Part shown: piece after piece, positions 1-9,731 of the stretch
Position numbering within the stretch: position 1 is the stretch's first letter
Layout of the letters: each line of letters starts with the position of its first letter
Program-made: the position numbers and the translations under genes
Assembly (NCBI RefSeq): GCF_002742645.2
Contig: NZ_CP033875.1
Location: forward strand, 806,001 to 870,000
Origin: Caulobacter sp. FWC26
Lineage (GTDB): Bacteria; Pseudomonadota; Alphaproteobacteria; Caulobacterales; Caulobacteraceae
Length of the DNA: 64,000 nucleotides
Direction: 5' to 3'
Notes under the pieces: model-generated
Databases searched by the model: none
What the model saw: only the letters and a program-made list of their open reading frames with translations
What the model was told of the DNA's origin: nothing

Positions 1-467
<467 letters not shown>

Positions 468-502
468 TTAGATTTGGAGAGCGTCGGCGGAGGTAGGAGG
501 CC

Positions 503-793
503 TTAAGCCTCAACCACGCCCAGGACGTCGCTTTCCTTCATGATCAGGAGGTCCTGACCGTCGACCTTCACTTCGGTGCCCGACCACTTGCCGAACAGGA
601 TGCGGTCGCCAGCCTTCAGGTCCAGGGCGACGACGTCGCCCTTGTCGTTGCGGGCGCCGGGGCCGACAGCGACGACTTCGCCTTCTTGCGGCTTTTCCTT
701 GGCGGTGTCAGGGATGATGATCCCGCCCTTGGTCTTGGTTTCTTCTTCGACGCGCTTCACGAGGACGCGGTCGCCCAGGGGACGAAACTTCAT
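503..793 (-). CDS. groES: Co-chaperonin GroES (10 kDa)
   Basis: A 96-residue GroES, the heptameric lid that closes the GroEL cavity during folding. The start is taken at [12 protein letters not shown], the conserved GroES N-terminus. An in-frame ATG 45 bases upstream would add 15 residues that do not resemble the family. The mobile loop region ([18 protein letters not shown]) and the C-terminal [12 protein letters not shown] match well. It is followed closely by groEL in the same direction and preceded by a CIRCE operator, so the operon is expected to be under HrcA as well as heat-shock sigma-factor control. Confidence 0.98.
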   Translation of the reverse strand: MKFRPLGDRVLVKRVEEETKTKGGIIIPDTAKEKPQEGEVVAVGPGARNDKGDVVALDLKAGDRILFGKWSGTEVKVDGQDLLIMKESDVLGVVEA

Positions 794-853
794 GGTCTTC
801 TCCGTCGGAACGGTTTGAAATAAGAACTCGTCGGCCATGGGGGAGCGGGACTG

Positions 854-880
854 TTAGCAGTCGCTCCCTTCGAGTGCTAA
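854..880 (-). promoter_or_regulatory. CIRCE operator (HrcA binding site) of groESL
   Basis: Inverted repeat TTAGCAGTC-N9-GAGTGCTAA, one base different from the classical CIRCE TTAGCACTC-N9-GAGTGCTAA. It lies 61 bases upstream of the groES start, just downstream of a candidate promoter, where HrcA binding would block initiation or elongation. CIRCE/HrcA control of groESL is established in Caulobacter. Confidence 0.95.
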
Positions 881-890
881 CGACGCTGGT

Positions 891-919
891 GAGTTAGGCG
901 CCGGCCCTCGGGGAGTCAA
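891..919 (-). promoter_or_regulatory. Candidate groESL promoter
   Basis: On the minus strand TTGACT (919-914) is followed after 17 bases by TAACTC (896-891). The predicted start point falls next to the CIRCE element. It could serve housekeeping sigma, or sigma-32 with an extended CTTGACTCC -35. The assignment to one sigma factor is not decided by sequence alone. Confidence 0.55.
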
Positions 920-968
920 GGACGCCCTGAATGAAGTTTTTTCGGTGCGGTGAAGGGGAGCGGCTTCT

Positions 969-1379
969 ATGATCGACCATATGGGCGTGACGGTGCGCGA
1001 TCTCCAGGTCTCCAAGGCCTTCTATGACGCCGCGTTCGCGCCGCTGGGGATCGCCGTGGTGATGAGCGTCAGCGCCCAGGAGACGGGGGGCGCGGCTTTT
1101 ATCGGCTATGGTCCGACCGAAGATCGTCGCGACATCCAGGCGGGCAAGCCCAGTTTCTGGGTTAGCCAGGGCGATGCCGTGACCGGCCCCATGCACGTGG
1201 CTTTCCTGGCGGCCAGTCGCTCCCAGGTCGACGCCTTCCACGCCGCCGCCCTGGCGGCGGGCGGTCGTGACAACGGCGCGCCCGGGCTGCGGCCTCATTA
1301 TCACCCCAACTATTATGGCGCCTTCGTCCTTGACCCGGACGGCCGGAACGTGGAGGCGGTCTGTCACGCACCGGCCTGA
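969..1379 (+). CDS. VOC-family (glyoxalase/bleomycin resistance-like) protein
   Basis: A 136-residue single-domain protein of the vicinal oxygen chelate superfamily, related to lactoylglutathione lyase-like proteins. It begins MIDHMGVTVRDLQVSKAFYD, the first beta-alpha unit with the metal-ligand His, and ends YYGAFVLDPDGRNVEAVCH, the standard last strand with the Glu ligand. Its substrate cannot be predicted: this subgroup includes thiol transferases, dioxygenases and resistance proteins. It is divergent from groESL and 18 bases upstream of a small membrane protein gene, with which it may be cotranscribed. Confidence 0.88.
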   Translation: MIDHMGVTVRDLQVSKAFYDAAFAPLGIAVVMSVSAQETGGAAFIGYGPTEDRRDIQAGKPSFWVSQGDAVTGPMHVAFLAASRSQVDAFHAAALAAGGRDNGAPGLRPHYHPNYYGAFVLDPDGRNVEAVCHAPA

Positions 1380-1397
1380 TCGCTGTTAGGAGACCCG

Positions 1398-1826
1398 ATG
1401 TCGAGCTACGCCCTGTCGCTGCTTCTGGCTGTCATCGCCTGCGTCATCGGCGGCGCCTTGGGCGGCATGATCCTGGCGCGACCGGCGACCCTGCTGGAGG
1501 CGGCGGGTCTCTCCGACGACGACACGCCCAAGCCATCGCTGTTCGCTGAGGGACGGGCTCTGGGCGGCATGTTGATCGCCTCGCATGGCGTCGCGGCGCT
1601 CTATCTCGGCTATCAGCCCCGGATCGGCGCGGCCATGGCGCTCGTCCTAGCGCTGGCCTGGCTGGGCGCGGCCATCGGGCGCGCGGTGTCGCTGGGACGG
1701 GAGGGCGACGCCGGGCGCTACAATCGCGGCGCGCTTCTGTTCAATGTCCTGATCGGCGTGACCCTGACCCTGCCGTCGTTCCAGGTCGGCAAGGTCGTGC
1801 TTCGCGGCGCGTTGGGGCTGGCCTAA
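1398..1826 (+). CDS. Small integral membrane protein, function unknown
   Basis: A 142-residue hydrophobic protein with about four predicted membrane segments (roughly residues 5-27, 52-72, 76-98 and 115-135) and a polar loop in between (GLSDDDTPKPSLFAEGRALGG). The gene starts at an ATG preceded by AGGAG, 18 bases after the VOC gene stop, so an operon is likely. The layout resembles DUF4345-like proteins, but I cannot assign the family with certainty. No catalytic motif is visible. Confidence 0.75.
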   Translation: MSSYALSLLLAVIACVIGGALGGMILARPATLLEAAGLSDDDTPKPSLFAEGRALGGMLIASHGVAALYLGYQPRIGAAMALVLALAWLGAAIGRAVSLGREGDAGRYNRGALLFNVLIGVTLTLPSFQVGKVVLRGALGLA

Positions 1827-1878
1827 TTTCCGCCGCAAGGCGAAGCTCTAACTCCCTCAAAGATTGTGGGGGTGGGCG

Positions 1879-2622
1879 GTGGTGACTTCACGTAGAAATG
1901 TAATCGGTGGCGGACTTTCGGTTCTCGCCCTAGCCGATGTGGGCGAAGCGCAGGACCGCGCGACCGCTGAGCAGGTCGCTAAGTCGCTGATGTCAGGGCC
2001 TCGGGCCGAGGCGCTCGATACGCCGGCGCTGCGCGGGAATATCCTGGCCTTCACGTTCAAGCAGCCGCCGACAGATCTCGTCGTTCCCAAGGTCAAGCTT
2101 GAGCGTCGATCCGGGCTGCACGGCTTCCAGCCCGAGCCAGGGCTGACGCTGGTGTCGCTCTGGGCGCCCTGGTGCGCGCCCTGTCTCCTCGAATTGAAGG
2201 ACCTGGCCGAGCAGCAGCGCCTCTATGCGAATAAGCGCTTTAGAATTCTGCCGATCCTCACTGGAACCAGAGATCCGATCACGCTGGCGGAGGCGCAAGG
2301 CACGCTCGAAAAGGCCGGCGTCCGGGGGCTCGAAGCCGTCGTCGATCGCTCGCCAGCCTCCGATTCGCTTTTTGAGCAGCTGACGCGCCGCGAAACCCCT
2401 GGCGGTAGTATCAAGGGCTTGCCTTGCAACCTTTTGATCGATGCCCGCGGCAAGGTCCTCGCCCGCCAGTTTGGCGCCCCGCTGGATCTTCCGCGCGGAA
2501 CCAAGCCGACGCCCGAGATGCGGGCCAACGCGCGCTCGATGTGGATGGCCGCCGACGGTCATGCATTGCTAAAGGCGCTGCGGGACGGCGAGATCGCCGG
2601 GAGCGTCGCCCGCGCTTCATGA
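1879..2622 (+). CDS. TlpA/thioredoxin-like periplasmic thiol-disulfide protein
   Basis: A protein of about 247 residues with a thioredoxin-fold TlpA/ResA-type domain and active site WAPWCAPC, read from TCTGGGCGCCCTGGTGC near base 2157. The cis-Pro region may be GLPCNLLIDARGKV. The N-terminus has SRRNVIGGG followed by a hydrophobic stretch ending near GEAQ, so it is probably exported, possibly by Tat. No ATG is available: adjacent GTG codons at 1879 and 1882 follow a G-rich stretch, and a TTG at 1864 is also possible. It likely reduces or oxidises cysteines of an envelope protein; the partner is unknown. Its 3' end overlaps the convergent ogt gene by 64 bases. Confidence 0.82.
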   Translation: MVTSRRNVIGGGLSVLALADVGEAQDRATAEQVAKSLMSGPRAEALDTPALRGNILAFTFKQPPTDLVVPKVKLERRSGLHGFQPEPGLTLVSLWAPWCAPCLLELKDLAEQQRLYANKRFRILPILTGTRDPITLAEAQGTLEKAGVRGLEAVVDRSPASDSLFEQLTRRETPGGSIKGLPCNLLIDARGKVLARQFGAPLDLPRGTKPTPEMRANARSMWMAADGHALLKALRDGEIAGSVARAS

Positions 2623-3116
2623 GCAAGCAGCCAACGCTTGCGGTGGATCCCGCCTGCGTAGCCGGTCAAGGCGCCGTTCACGCCGATGACTCTGTGGCAG
2701 GGCGCGACAAGGCTAAGCGGATTGGCGCCGTTAGCTGCGGCGGCCGCCCGGATCGCCAGAGGCTTGCCGACGCGGCGGGCCAGTTCTGAATAGGTGATGG
2801 TCTGACCGGCGGGCATCTTGGTCAGCGCTGTCCACACCGCCTGCTGGAACGGCGTGCCACCTGTCTTCCAGGGCAAGGATGACAGGGCGTCTGTCGCGCC
2901 CTCGAAATAGTGCGTGAAAGCTGTTCGGATCGCCGAGGGCGCAGACCCAGTCTCAAGGGGCAGTTCGCCATAGTGCAGCCGCGCCAGGCCCCGCATCCGG
3001 GGCTCGAAGTCATGGAAGTCGACGGCGCGTAGCAGACCGCTCTCGTCGGTGACGATCAGGATCTCGCCGATCGGCGAGGGCAGGCGGTCGACAAAGAGGC
3101 GGGCAGGGCGGGTCAT
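2559..3116 (-). CDS. ogt: Methylated-DNA--protein-cysteine methyltransferase (O6-alkylguanine repair)
   Basis: A 185-residue suicide DNA repair protein that transfers the alkyl group from O6-methylguanine to its own cysteine. The active-site PCHRVIG lies at residues 139-145 (acceptor Cys140), preceded by the helix-turn-helix TYSELARRVGKP (about 109-120) and followed by GYAGGIHRKRWLLAHE. There is no Ada-type N-terminal regulatory domain, so it is a stand-alone Ogt-type enzyme. The C-terminus extends about 17 residues past the usual end (ATLPAISPSRSAFSNA), over the 3' end of the convergent TlpA-like gene. It sits near mutL and the SOS mutagenesis cassette. Confidence 0.94.
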   Translation of the reverse strand: MTRPARLFVDRLPSPIGEILIVTDESGLLRAVDFHDFEPRMRGLARLHYGELPLETGSAPSAIRTAFTHYFEGATDALSSLPWKTGGTPFQQAVWTALTKMPAGQTITYSELARRVGKPLAIRAAAAANGANPLSLVAPCHRVIGVNGALTGYAGGIHRKRWLLAHEARATLPAISPSRSAFSNA

Positions 3117-3176
3117 GGGGCCAGGATCGCCGAGGTCAGCGTCGCTGTCCGCCCGGATTTTGCGGCGGCCTACTTG

Positions 3177-3281
3177 CCCCCACCTGACCGCTTCGCGGTC
3201 GTCCGCCCCCGGGAGGGAGCGGAAGGTGCGCGATCTTTCTTCCCCCTTTGGAGGAGGAGGACCGAAGGTCCGGAGGGGGCG
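3177..3281. repeat. GC-rich intergenic inverted repeat element
   Basis: Fills most of the gap between ogt and the acyl-CoA dehydrogenase gene. It has a C-rich arm with a hairpin GACCG-N5-CGGTC (3186-3200) and a facing G-rich arm with hairpin GGACC-GAA-GGTCC and GGAGGGGG (to about 3277). The architecture, C-rich block, small hairpin, C-rich block and its inverse, recurs at 16314-16419 and in simpler form at 56685-56811. Confidence 0.65.
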
Positions 3282-3295
3282 AGTAGAGCTCTGGC

Positions 3296-4603
<1,308 letters not shown>

Positions 4604-4633
4604 GGCCGTTCCCTCTACCCGCTTCTTTCGGTG

Positions 4634-4649
4634 TCAAACAGTTGTTTGA
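4634..4649 (-). promoter_or_regulatory. PsrA/FadR-like operator palindrome upstream of acyl-CoA dehydrogenase
   Basis: TCAAACA-GT-TGTTTGA, perfect 7-base arms, 30-46 bases before the start codon. The core CAAAC-N4-GTTTG agrees with the published PsrA-type consensus (G/C)AAAC-N2-4-GTTT(G/C) for fatty-acid degradation repressors. Related sites occur at 15418-15431 and 54559-54572. Confidence 0.6.
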
Positions 4650-4733
4650 AGCATTTGTAGACCGCCTTTCCGCGGGCGGCAAGCGGGCAGGATTACCTAC
4701 GTGGGTCACAGGGGGCGGCATTGGGTTGTCTTG

Positions 4734-5357
4734 ATGGCGATCATCGTCGACAACGGCCCCATGCTGAACCTGACCGCCGACATCCTGCAGGGCCGCTACG
4801 TCCGGCTCGAACCCGTCACCGTCGATCACCGCGACGAACTGAAGGCCGCCATCGACTGCGATCCCGAGAGTTGGGAGATCATGTCGGTCAATGGCTGCGG
4901 CGAAGGCTTCGAGGACTTCTGGGGCGCGCTGCAGGGCGAAACCGACCGGGGCGAGCGCGTTGGCTTCGCCATTCGCCGATTGTCCGATGGCAAGGTCGTG
5001 GGCACCTCCAGCTACCTGAACATCCGCCGCTTGCACGGCGGCCTGGAGATCGGCGCCACCTTCCTCAATCCCGAGGCGCGGTCGGGCCCGGTTAACCCCG
5101 AGAGCAAGCGGTTGATGCTGGGTCACGCCTTCGACAAGGCCGGGGCCATCCGCGTGGAGTTTGTCACGGACGTGCGCAACGCCCGCAGCCAGGCGGCGAT
5201 CCTGAAGCTGGGCGCCAGCAAGGAAGGCGTGCTGCGCAACCACAAGGTCACATGGACGGGCCACATCCGTGACACCGCCGTGTTCTCGATCACCGACTAC
5301 GACTGGCCGGCGATCCGCGAACGTCTGGAGTTCCGGCTGAGCGAGACGTTCGCCTAA
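4734..5357 (+). CDS. GNAT-family N-acetyltransferase (RimJ/RimL-like)
   Basis: An acetyl-CoA-dependent acetyltransferase of about 207 residues. The N-terminus LQGRYVRLEPVTVDHRDEL is the usual RimJ/RimL start; GLEIGATFLNPEARSGPVNP and ESKRLMLGHAFDKAGAIRVE cover the beta4 strand and acetyl-CoA pyrophosphate-binding region; NARSQAAILKLGASKEGVLRNH is the typical motif A/B end. Related proteins acetylate ribosomal protein N-termini, small amines or antibiotics, and the substrate here is unknown. Start is uncertain: GTG 4701 has an AGGA eight bases upstream, ATG 4734 and ATG 4761 have poorer ribosome sites, and domain conservation only begins after 4761. Confidence 0.85.
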   Translation: MAIIVDNGPMLNLTADILQGRYVRLEPVTVDHRDELKAAIDCDPESWEIMSVNGCGEGFEDFWGALQGETDRGERVGFAIRRLSDGKVVGTSSYLNIRRLHGGLEIGATFLNPEARSGPVNPESKRLMLGHAFDKAGAIRVEFVTDVRNARSQAAILKLGASKEGVLRNHKVTWTGHIRDTAVFSITDYDWPAIRERLEFRLSETFA

Positions 5358-5423
5358 GAAAAACGGCGATATCTGGGAACGGTGTAAGACTTCGCCAATC
5401 TTGGGCGTCTAGGGTCTTAAACC

Positions 5424-6659
5424 ATGACGGCCATCGCCTGCCTTCGCATCCTGTTCACCGCCGACGGCGACATGCGCCCCGGCGACATGCCCAAGCACAA
5501 GGCGCAGGGCGTGGCGGACGCGTTTCTGAAGGCCAAGTGGCGCGCGCCCCGCAAATGCGGCGCCGTGGCGCCGTTGGCCTTTGTTCTGGCCGACCACAAG
5601 GCCCAGCACCTGGATCCGCGCGAGGTGCAGGGTCTGGCGGTCGAGCTTGAGAAGGTTCTGTTCCCCAACCGACCCATTGGCCAGATCGCCCTGATGACGT
5701 TCGAGGGCGACGAGACTGCGGTGCTTCACTTCGCCGCGCTGTCGCAAAAGGAACTAGCGGGGCTGATGGCCGGTGAAGGTTATGGCGGGGAGCCCGGCCG
5801 GGTTCACGTGGTCACTGCCGACGCGATCAAGCCGATGCCAGTCACGCGCGAGGAGGCTAAAGCCTACGCGGCTGATAAGGCCAAGGCTGTCGAAGCCGAA
5901 AAGCCGACCGCCAAGGCGGCGCCCGCGCCTGCGCCAGCCGCCGCCAAGGTTTCCGCTCCGCAGAAGCCCGCCGACACGGGCTGGTGGGGCGTTTACGATC
6001 TGCCCCAGAGCGCTTTTGTCGGCTCAGCCATCGGCCTGCGCGCCGATCTCGTCGAACCGCCGCCCGAAGATGACACCAAGCTGCTCAAGCGCGATCTCGT
6101 CGCTCTGACCGATGTGCAGGCGGTGCTGAAAAGCTCGCCGTTCGGCGAGATCCAGGCCTCGTTCGGTTTCTGGAATCTGATCACACCCGCCTCGCAAGAG
6201 TCCTACAAGGCGCGCCTGTCACGCTATCCGCTGGACGCCCGCTCTCGGCTGACCGCTTCGATCTATGGCGCCCCGCGCGAGGCCTCGATCGGCATGCTGC
6301 AACAGATGCGCGTCCAGTTGTCCGGCGCGTTCGCGGCGATGGACTTGCGGATCATCGATCCGACTTTCCCCGTTCAGGGCCTGCCGCCCGAGCTCTTGGA
6401 GAGCGTGACCCTGGTGCTTTCAGGCGAGACCGAGCACGAGCGCCTGAAGCAGATCCTCAAGTTCGTCGAGCGCAAGTCCGCCTACGCCGCCAAGGGGGTG
6501 ATGCAGTGCGTCGCCAATGTCGCCTCGGCGGTAGAACTGGAGGCCTGCAAGGTCGCCGGCGTGGTTCGCGTGCAAGGACCGGCGATCACCGACTTCATGG
6601 ATGCGCCCGTAGCCGCCGCTGACGGCGCGCCGCTAGCCTTGGCGCAAAGCGCGGCTTGA
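5424..6659 (+). CDS. Conserved-looking hypothetical protein, two domains with an Ala/Pro/Lys linker
   Basis: A 411-residue cytosolic protein that I do not recognise. An N-terminal region (about 1-135, starting MTAIACLRILFTADGDMRPG) is joined to a C-terminal region (about 185-411, starting near TGWWGVYDLPQSAFVGSAIG) by a low-complexity linker rich in Ala, Pro and Lys. There is no signal peptide or clear membrane segment. The C-terminal half contains regular alpha-beta periodicity (FGEIQASFGFWNLITP, LTASIYGAPREASIGMLQQM). It lies 74 bases upstream of skgA in the same direction. Codon use is normal for the window, supporting a real gene. Confidence 0.8.
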   Translation: MTAIACLRILFTADGDMRPGDMPKHKAQGVADAFLKAKWRAPRKCGAVAPLAFVLADHKAQHLDPREVQGLAVELEKVLFPNRPIGQIALMTFEGDETAVLHFAALSQKELAGLMAGEGYGGEPGRVHVVTADAIKPMPVTREEAKAYAADKAKAVEAEKPTAKAAPAPAPAAAKVSAPQKPADTGWWGVYDLPQSAFVGSAIGLRADLVEPPPEDDTKLLKRDLVALTDVQAVLKSSPFGEIQASFGFWNLITPASQESYKARLSRYPLDARSRLTASIYGAPREASIGMLQQMRVQLSGAFAAMDLRIIDPTFPVQGLPPELLESVTLVLSGETEHERLKQILKFVERKSAYAAKGVMQCVANVASAVELEACKVAGVVRVQGPAITDFMDAPVAAADGAPLALAQSAA

Positions 6660-6733
6660 CCGCGTAAACGCGCCGCTTGACCCTCACGTCACGTCAGACC
6701 TGATTGCCTTCGCCATCGAGAGGGAAGGTTGAT

Positions 6734-7501
6734 TTGAGCGTCTACACGGTCAAGCAGATGGCAAGGCTTTCGGGCGTTTCGGTGCGCGCGCTGCACCACT
6801 ACGACGCCATCGGCCTGCTGAAGCCCCGCGCCGTCGGGGCCAACGGCTATCGCTACTATGATCGCCAGGACCTGCTGCGCCTGCAGCAGATCCTGTTCCA
6901 TCGCGCCTTGGAAACGCCGCTGAAGGACATCCAGGCCGCTTTGAACCAGCCGGGGTTCGACCTCGCCGCCGCGCTGCGCGCCCAGCGCGAACGCCTGGCG
7001 GCGCAGGCCGAGCGCTACGCCCGGCTGGTGGACGTTGTCGACCGCACCCTCGCCGACCTCGAAGGAGACGAGACGATGGATGACAAGAAACTCTTTGAAG
7101 GCTTCGACCCGGAAAAGCAGGCGGCCTACGAGGCCGAACTAGTCGAGCGCTACGGCGATCCGATGGCCGAGCGGATCGCGCAGTCCAAGGCCGGCATGAA
7201 GGCCTGGAGCAAGACCGATTGGAACGGCTTCCAGCAAGAGGCCGCCGCGATTGAGCACGACATGGCCAGGGCTCTGAGCCAAGGCCTGCCGGTCGACAGC
7301 GATCCGGTAACGGCGATCATGCGCCGCCACTGGGCGTGGATCGCCAAGTCCTGGAACCGTGAGCCGACGCCGGACGCCTTCGCGGGCCTGGCGCATCTCT
7401 ATCAGGACAATCCTGAGTTCACCGCCCGCTACGAGGCGATTGCGCCGGGTCTGACCGAGTATCTGGCCGAAGCCATGCGGGCGTTCGCGGAGAAGCGTTA
7501 G
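6734..7501 (+). CDS. skgA: MerR-family transcriptional regulator SkgA with TipAS domain
   Basis: A 255-residue regulator closely matching Caulobacter SkgA, the activator needed for stationary-phase expression of the catalase-peroxidase katG. The MerR helix-turn-helix and wing are at residues 1-70 (SVYTVKQMARLSGVSVRALH, NGYRYYDRQDLLRLQQI), then a dimerisation helix, and a TipAS antibiotic-recognition-like domain from about residue 125 to the end (MRRHWAWIAKSWNREPTPDA). The start is TTG 6734, with AGGGAAGG just upstream; this gives the known SkgA N-terminus and length, whereas a TTG at 6704 would add ten unconserved residues. katG is not in this window. Confidence 0.95.
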   Translation: MSVYTVKQMARLSGVSVRALHHYDAIGLLKPRAVGANGYRYYDRQDLLRLQQILFHRALETPLKDIQAALNQPGFDLAAALRAQRERLAAQAERYARLVDVVDRTLADLEGDETMDDKKLFEGFDPEKQAAYEAELVERYGDPMAERIAQSKAGMKAWSKTDWNGFQQEAAAIEHDMARALSQGLPVDSDPVTAIMRRHWAWIAKSWNREPTPDAFAGLAHLYQDNPEFTARYEAIAPGLTEYLAEAMRAFAEKR

Positions 7502-7525
7502 CCGCCTGCCTCAGCATCAAAACGC

Positions 7526-7636
7526 GTGTCATCCCGGAAGCCTCGTAGAGGCTATCCGGCACCCAGGGGCGGCGCTCGCTGAGCCTCGTCACCCCCTGGG
7601 TCCCGGCTCTCCGCTACGCTGCGGCCGGGATGACAC
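7526..7636. repeat. Nested intergenic inverted repeat between skgA and mutL
   Basis: Outer arms GTGTCATCCCGG (7526-7537) and CCGGGATGACAC (7625-7636), with a nested pair ACCCAGGGG (7561-7569) and CCCCTGGGT (7593-7601). It separates two convergent genes and may fold as a long bidirectional termination structure. GTCATCCCGG-type intergenic repeats are common in alphaproteobacteria. Confidence 0.75.
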
Positions 7637-7665
7637 AGGATGGCATGCAAGGGGAGGGGGCGCGC

Positions 7666-9579
7666 CTAACGCCGCCCGAACAGCTTTTCGATATCGGCCA
7701 GCTTCAGCTCCACATAGGTCGGGCGGCCGTGGTTGCACTGGCCCGAGTGGGGCGTGGCCTCCATCTCGCGGAGCAGGGCGTTCATCTCGGCCCCGTTCAA
7801 GCGGCGGCCGGCGCGGACGCTGCCGTGGCAGGCCATGGTCGAGCAGACCTCTTCCAGCCGTTCCTTGAGGGCCAGGGCCTGGCCGTTCTCGGCCAAGTCG
7901 TCGGCGATGTCGCGCACGAGGCCCGCGGCGTCGGTCTTGCCCAGCAGGGCTGGCGTTTCGCGCACCAGCACCGCCCCAGGACCAAAGCTTTCGATGACGA
8001 GGCCAAGGCTGGCCAGTTCCTCGGCGCGGGCGACCACGCGCTCGGCCTCGGCGGGATCCAGGTCCACCACCTCGGGCAGCAGCAGGGTCTGGCGGGCCAC
8101 GCCGCCGGCCGCCATCTCGCCCTTCATTCGCTCATAGACGAGGCGCTCGTGGGCGGCGTGCTGGTCGACAATGACCATGCCGTCGCGCGTCTGGGCGACG
8201 ATATAGGTCTCGTGGACCTGCGCCCGCGCGGCGCCCAAGGGGTAATCGACCGGGTCGAACGGCGCGCCGCCGGCCTGATAGTCCGTAGTCGGACGGTTTT
8301 CGAAGGCGACGCTTCCATAGGCCTCGCGCACCACCTCGGCCAACTCGCCGCCGTAGGCGGGCTCGACCCTGGCGGAGACTTCCGAAAGCCCCGGCAAGTC
8401 CATCGGCCGCTGGGTCGGCGGCGTCCAGCCGCCATCGCGCCAGGCCGAAAAGCCCGCCGCCGAGGGACCCGGCTGATACTGCGGCTGGTTGCCGGGGAAC
8501 GGGCTCTGCTGGGCGCGGATGCTGTCCAGTGCCTGGGCCGCCACGGTGGTCGAGGCGCGGTGGCCGGCGCCGGCCAGGGCGTGGCGCAGGGCGCCGACGA
8601 TCAGGCCGCGCACCAGGGCCGGATCGCGGAAACGCACCTCGGCCTTGGCGGGGTGGACGTTGACGTCGACCTCGGTCGGCTCGAGCGTGACATAGAGCGC
8701 CGCCGTCGGGTGCCGGTCGCGTGCCAGGAAATCGGCATAGGCCGCGCGCAGGGCGCCTTGCAGCAGGCGGTCGCGCACCGGCCTGCCGTTGACGAAAAGG
8801 TACTGGTGGGCCGCATTGCCACGGTTGTAGGTCGGCAGGCCCGCAAAGCCCGACAAGCGGACGCCGTCGCGGGTCTGGTCGATCTCCAGCGCGTTCTCCT
8901 GGAACTCACGGCCCAGCACGGCGGCCAGACGCGCCAGGCGTCCCTGCGGTCCCGGATGCTCTGGCGGCAGGCGCAGCACCCGGCGCCCGTCGATGTCCAG
9001 CGAGAAGCCGACGCTCTCATTGGCCATGGCCTGGCGCTTGATCTCCTCGGTGATCGCCAGGGCCTCGGCGCGCTCGGACTTCATGAACTTCAGGCGCGCG
9101 GGCGTGGCGTAGAAGAGATCCCGCACCTCGATCCGCGCCCCGTGCGGGCCGGGGAAGGCGGCCGGCGCCACCTCGCCGACCTGGCCGCCCTCGACCAGGA
9201 TCGAAAAGGCGTCCGCCTGGCCCTTGGCGCGGGAGGAAATCTGTAGCCGCGCCACCGAGCCGATCGAAGGCAGGGCCTCGCCGCGGAAGCCCATGGTGTG
9301 GATGCGCAAAAGGTCCCACAGGCCGTCGGCGTCAGGCGCCAGCTTCGAGGTGGCGTGGCGCTCGATGGCGACCGGCAGTTCCTCGGGCGAGAGGCCGCAG
9401 CCGTCGTCGGCGACAAGAATCCGGGTCAGGCCGCCGCCATGGGCCTCGACCTCGATCCGTGTGGCGCCCGCGTCGATGGCGTTGTCGACCAACTCCTTGA
9501 TGGCGCTGGCCGGCCGCTCGACCACCTCGCCGGCGGCGATGCGGTTGACGGTCTCGGGGGGAAGGCGGCGGATCGGCAT
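7666..9579 (-). CDS. mutL: DNA mismatch repair protein MutL
   Basis: A 637-residue MutL that links MutS mismatch recognition to strand incision. The N-terminal GHKL ATPase is intact: [20 protein letters not shown], then [13 protein letters not shown] and DDGCGL and the [14 protein letters not shown] lid motif. The C-terminal dimerisation domain carries [12 protein letters not shown] near residue 471, which fits the metal-binding endonuclease motif DQHA-x2-E-x4-E, together with ACHGSVRAG and the final CNHGRPTYV. This MutL therefore probably nicks DNA itself, as expected where MutH is absent. The start at MPIRRL is chosen over an ATG five codons upstream because it matches the family. Confidence 0.97.
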   Translation of the reverse strand: MPIRRLPPETVNRIAAGEVVERPASAIKELVDNAIDAGATRIEVEAHGGGLTRILVADDGCGLSPEELPVAIERHATSKLAPDADGLWDLLRIHTMGFRGEALPSIGSVARLQISSRAKGQADAFSILVEGGQVGEVAPAAFPGPHGARIEVRDLFYATPARLKFMKSERAEALAITEEIKRQAMANESVGFSLDIDGRRVLRLPPEHPGPQGRLARLAAVLGREFQENALEIDQTRDGVRLSGFAGLPTYNRGNAAHQYLFVNGRPVRDRLLQGALRAAYADFLARDRHPTAALYVTLEPTEVDVNVHPAKAEVRFRDPALVRGLIVGALRHALAGAGHRASTTVAAQALDSIRAQQSPFPGNQPQYQPGPSAAGFSAWRDGGWTPPTQRPMDLPGLSEVSARVEPAYGGELAEVVREAYGSVAFENRPTTDYQAGGAPFDPVDYPLGAARAQVHETYIVAQTRDGMVIVDQHAAHERLVYERMKGEMAAGGVARQTLLLPEVVDLDPAEAERVVARAEELASLGLVIESFGPGAVLVRETPALLGKTDAAGLVRDIADDLAENGQALALKERLEEVCSTMACHGSVRAGRRLNGAEMNALLREMEATPHSGQCNHGRPTYVELKLADIEKLFGRR

Positions 9580-9731
9580 CAAGCGGGCTTTCAACGAAGC
9601 AGTCCGGTCCGCCTTGAAGCGGAGCCGTACATTGCAACTCCTTAAGTTGACCGGACGAACGCCGATCAGCCAACGAAGAGGCGAGGGACGACTTTAGTGC
9701 GATTCCGCGCGCCTTCGAGGAACTCAAGATA

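Noticed and set aside
6677..6706. A MerR-type autoregulated promoter before skgA (TTGACC with a long spacer)
   Set aside because: The -10 partner is poor and the dyad expected in the spacer is not clear, so I did not list it.
7630..9246. A 538-codon open frame on the plus strand opposite mutL
   Set aside because: It is a shadow of the codon bias of mutL; the product is a low-complexity Gly/Ala/Arg/His/Leu/Gln-rich sequence without any family resemblance, while MutL on the other strand is fully conserved.
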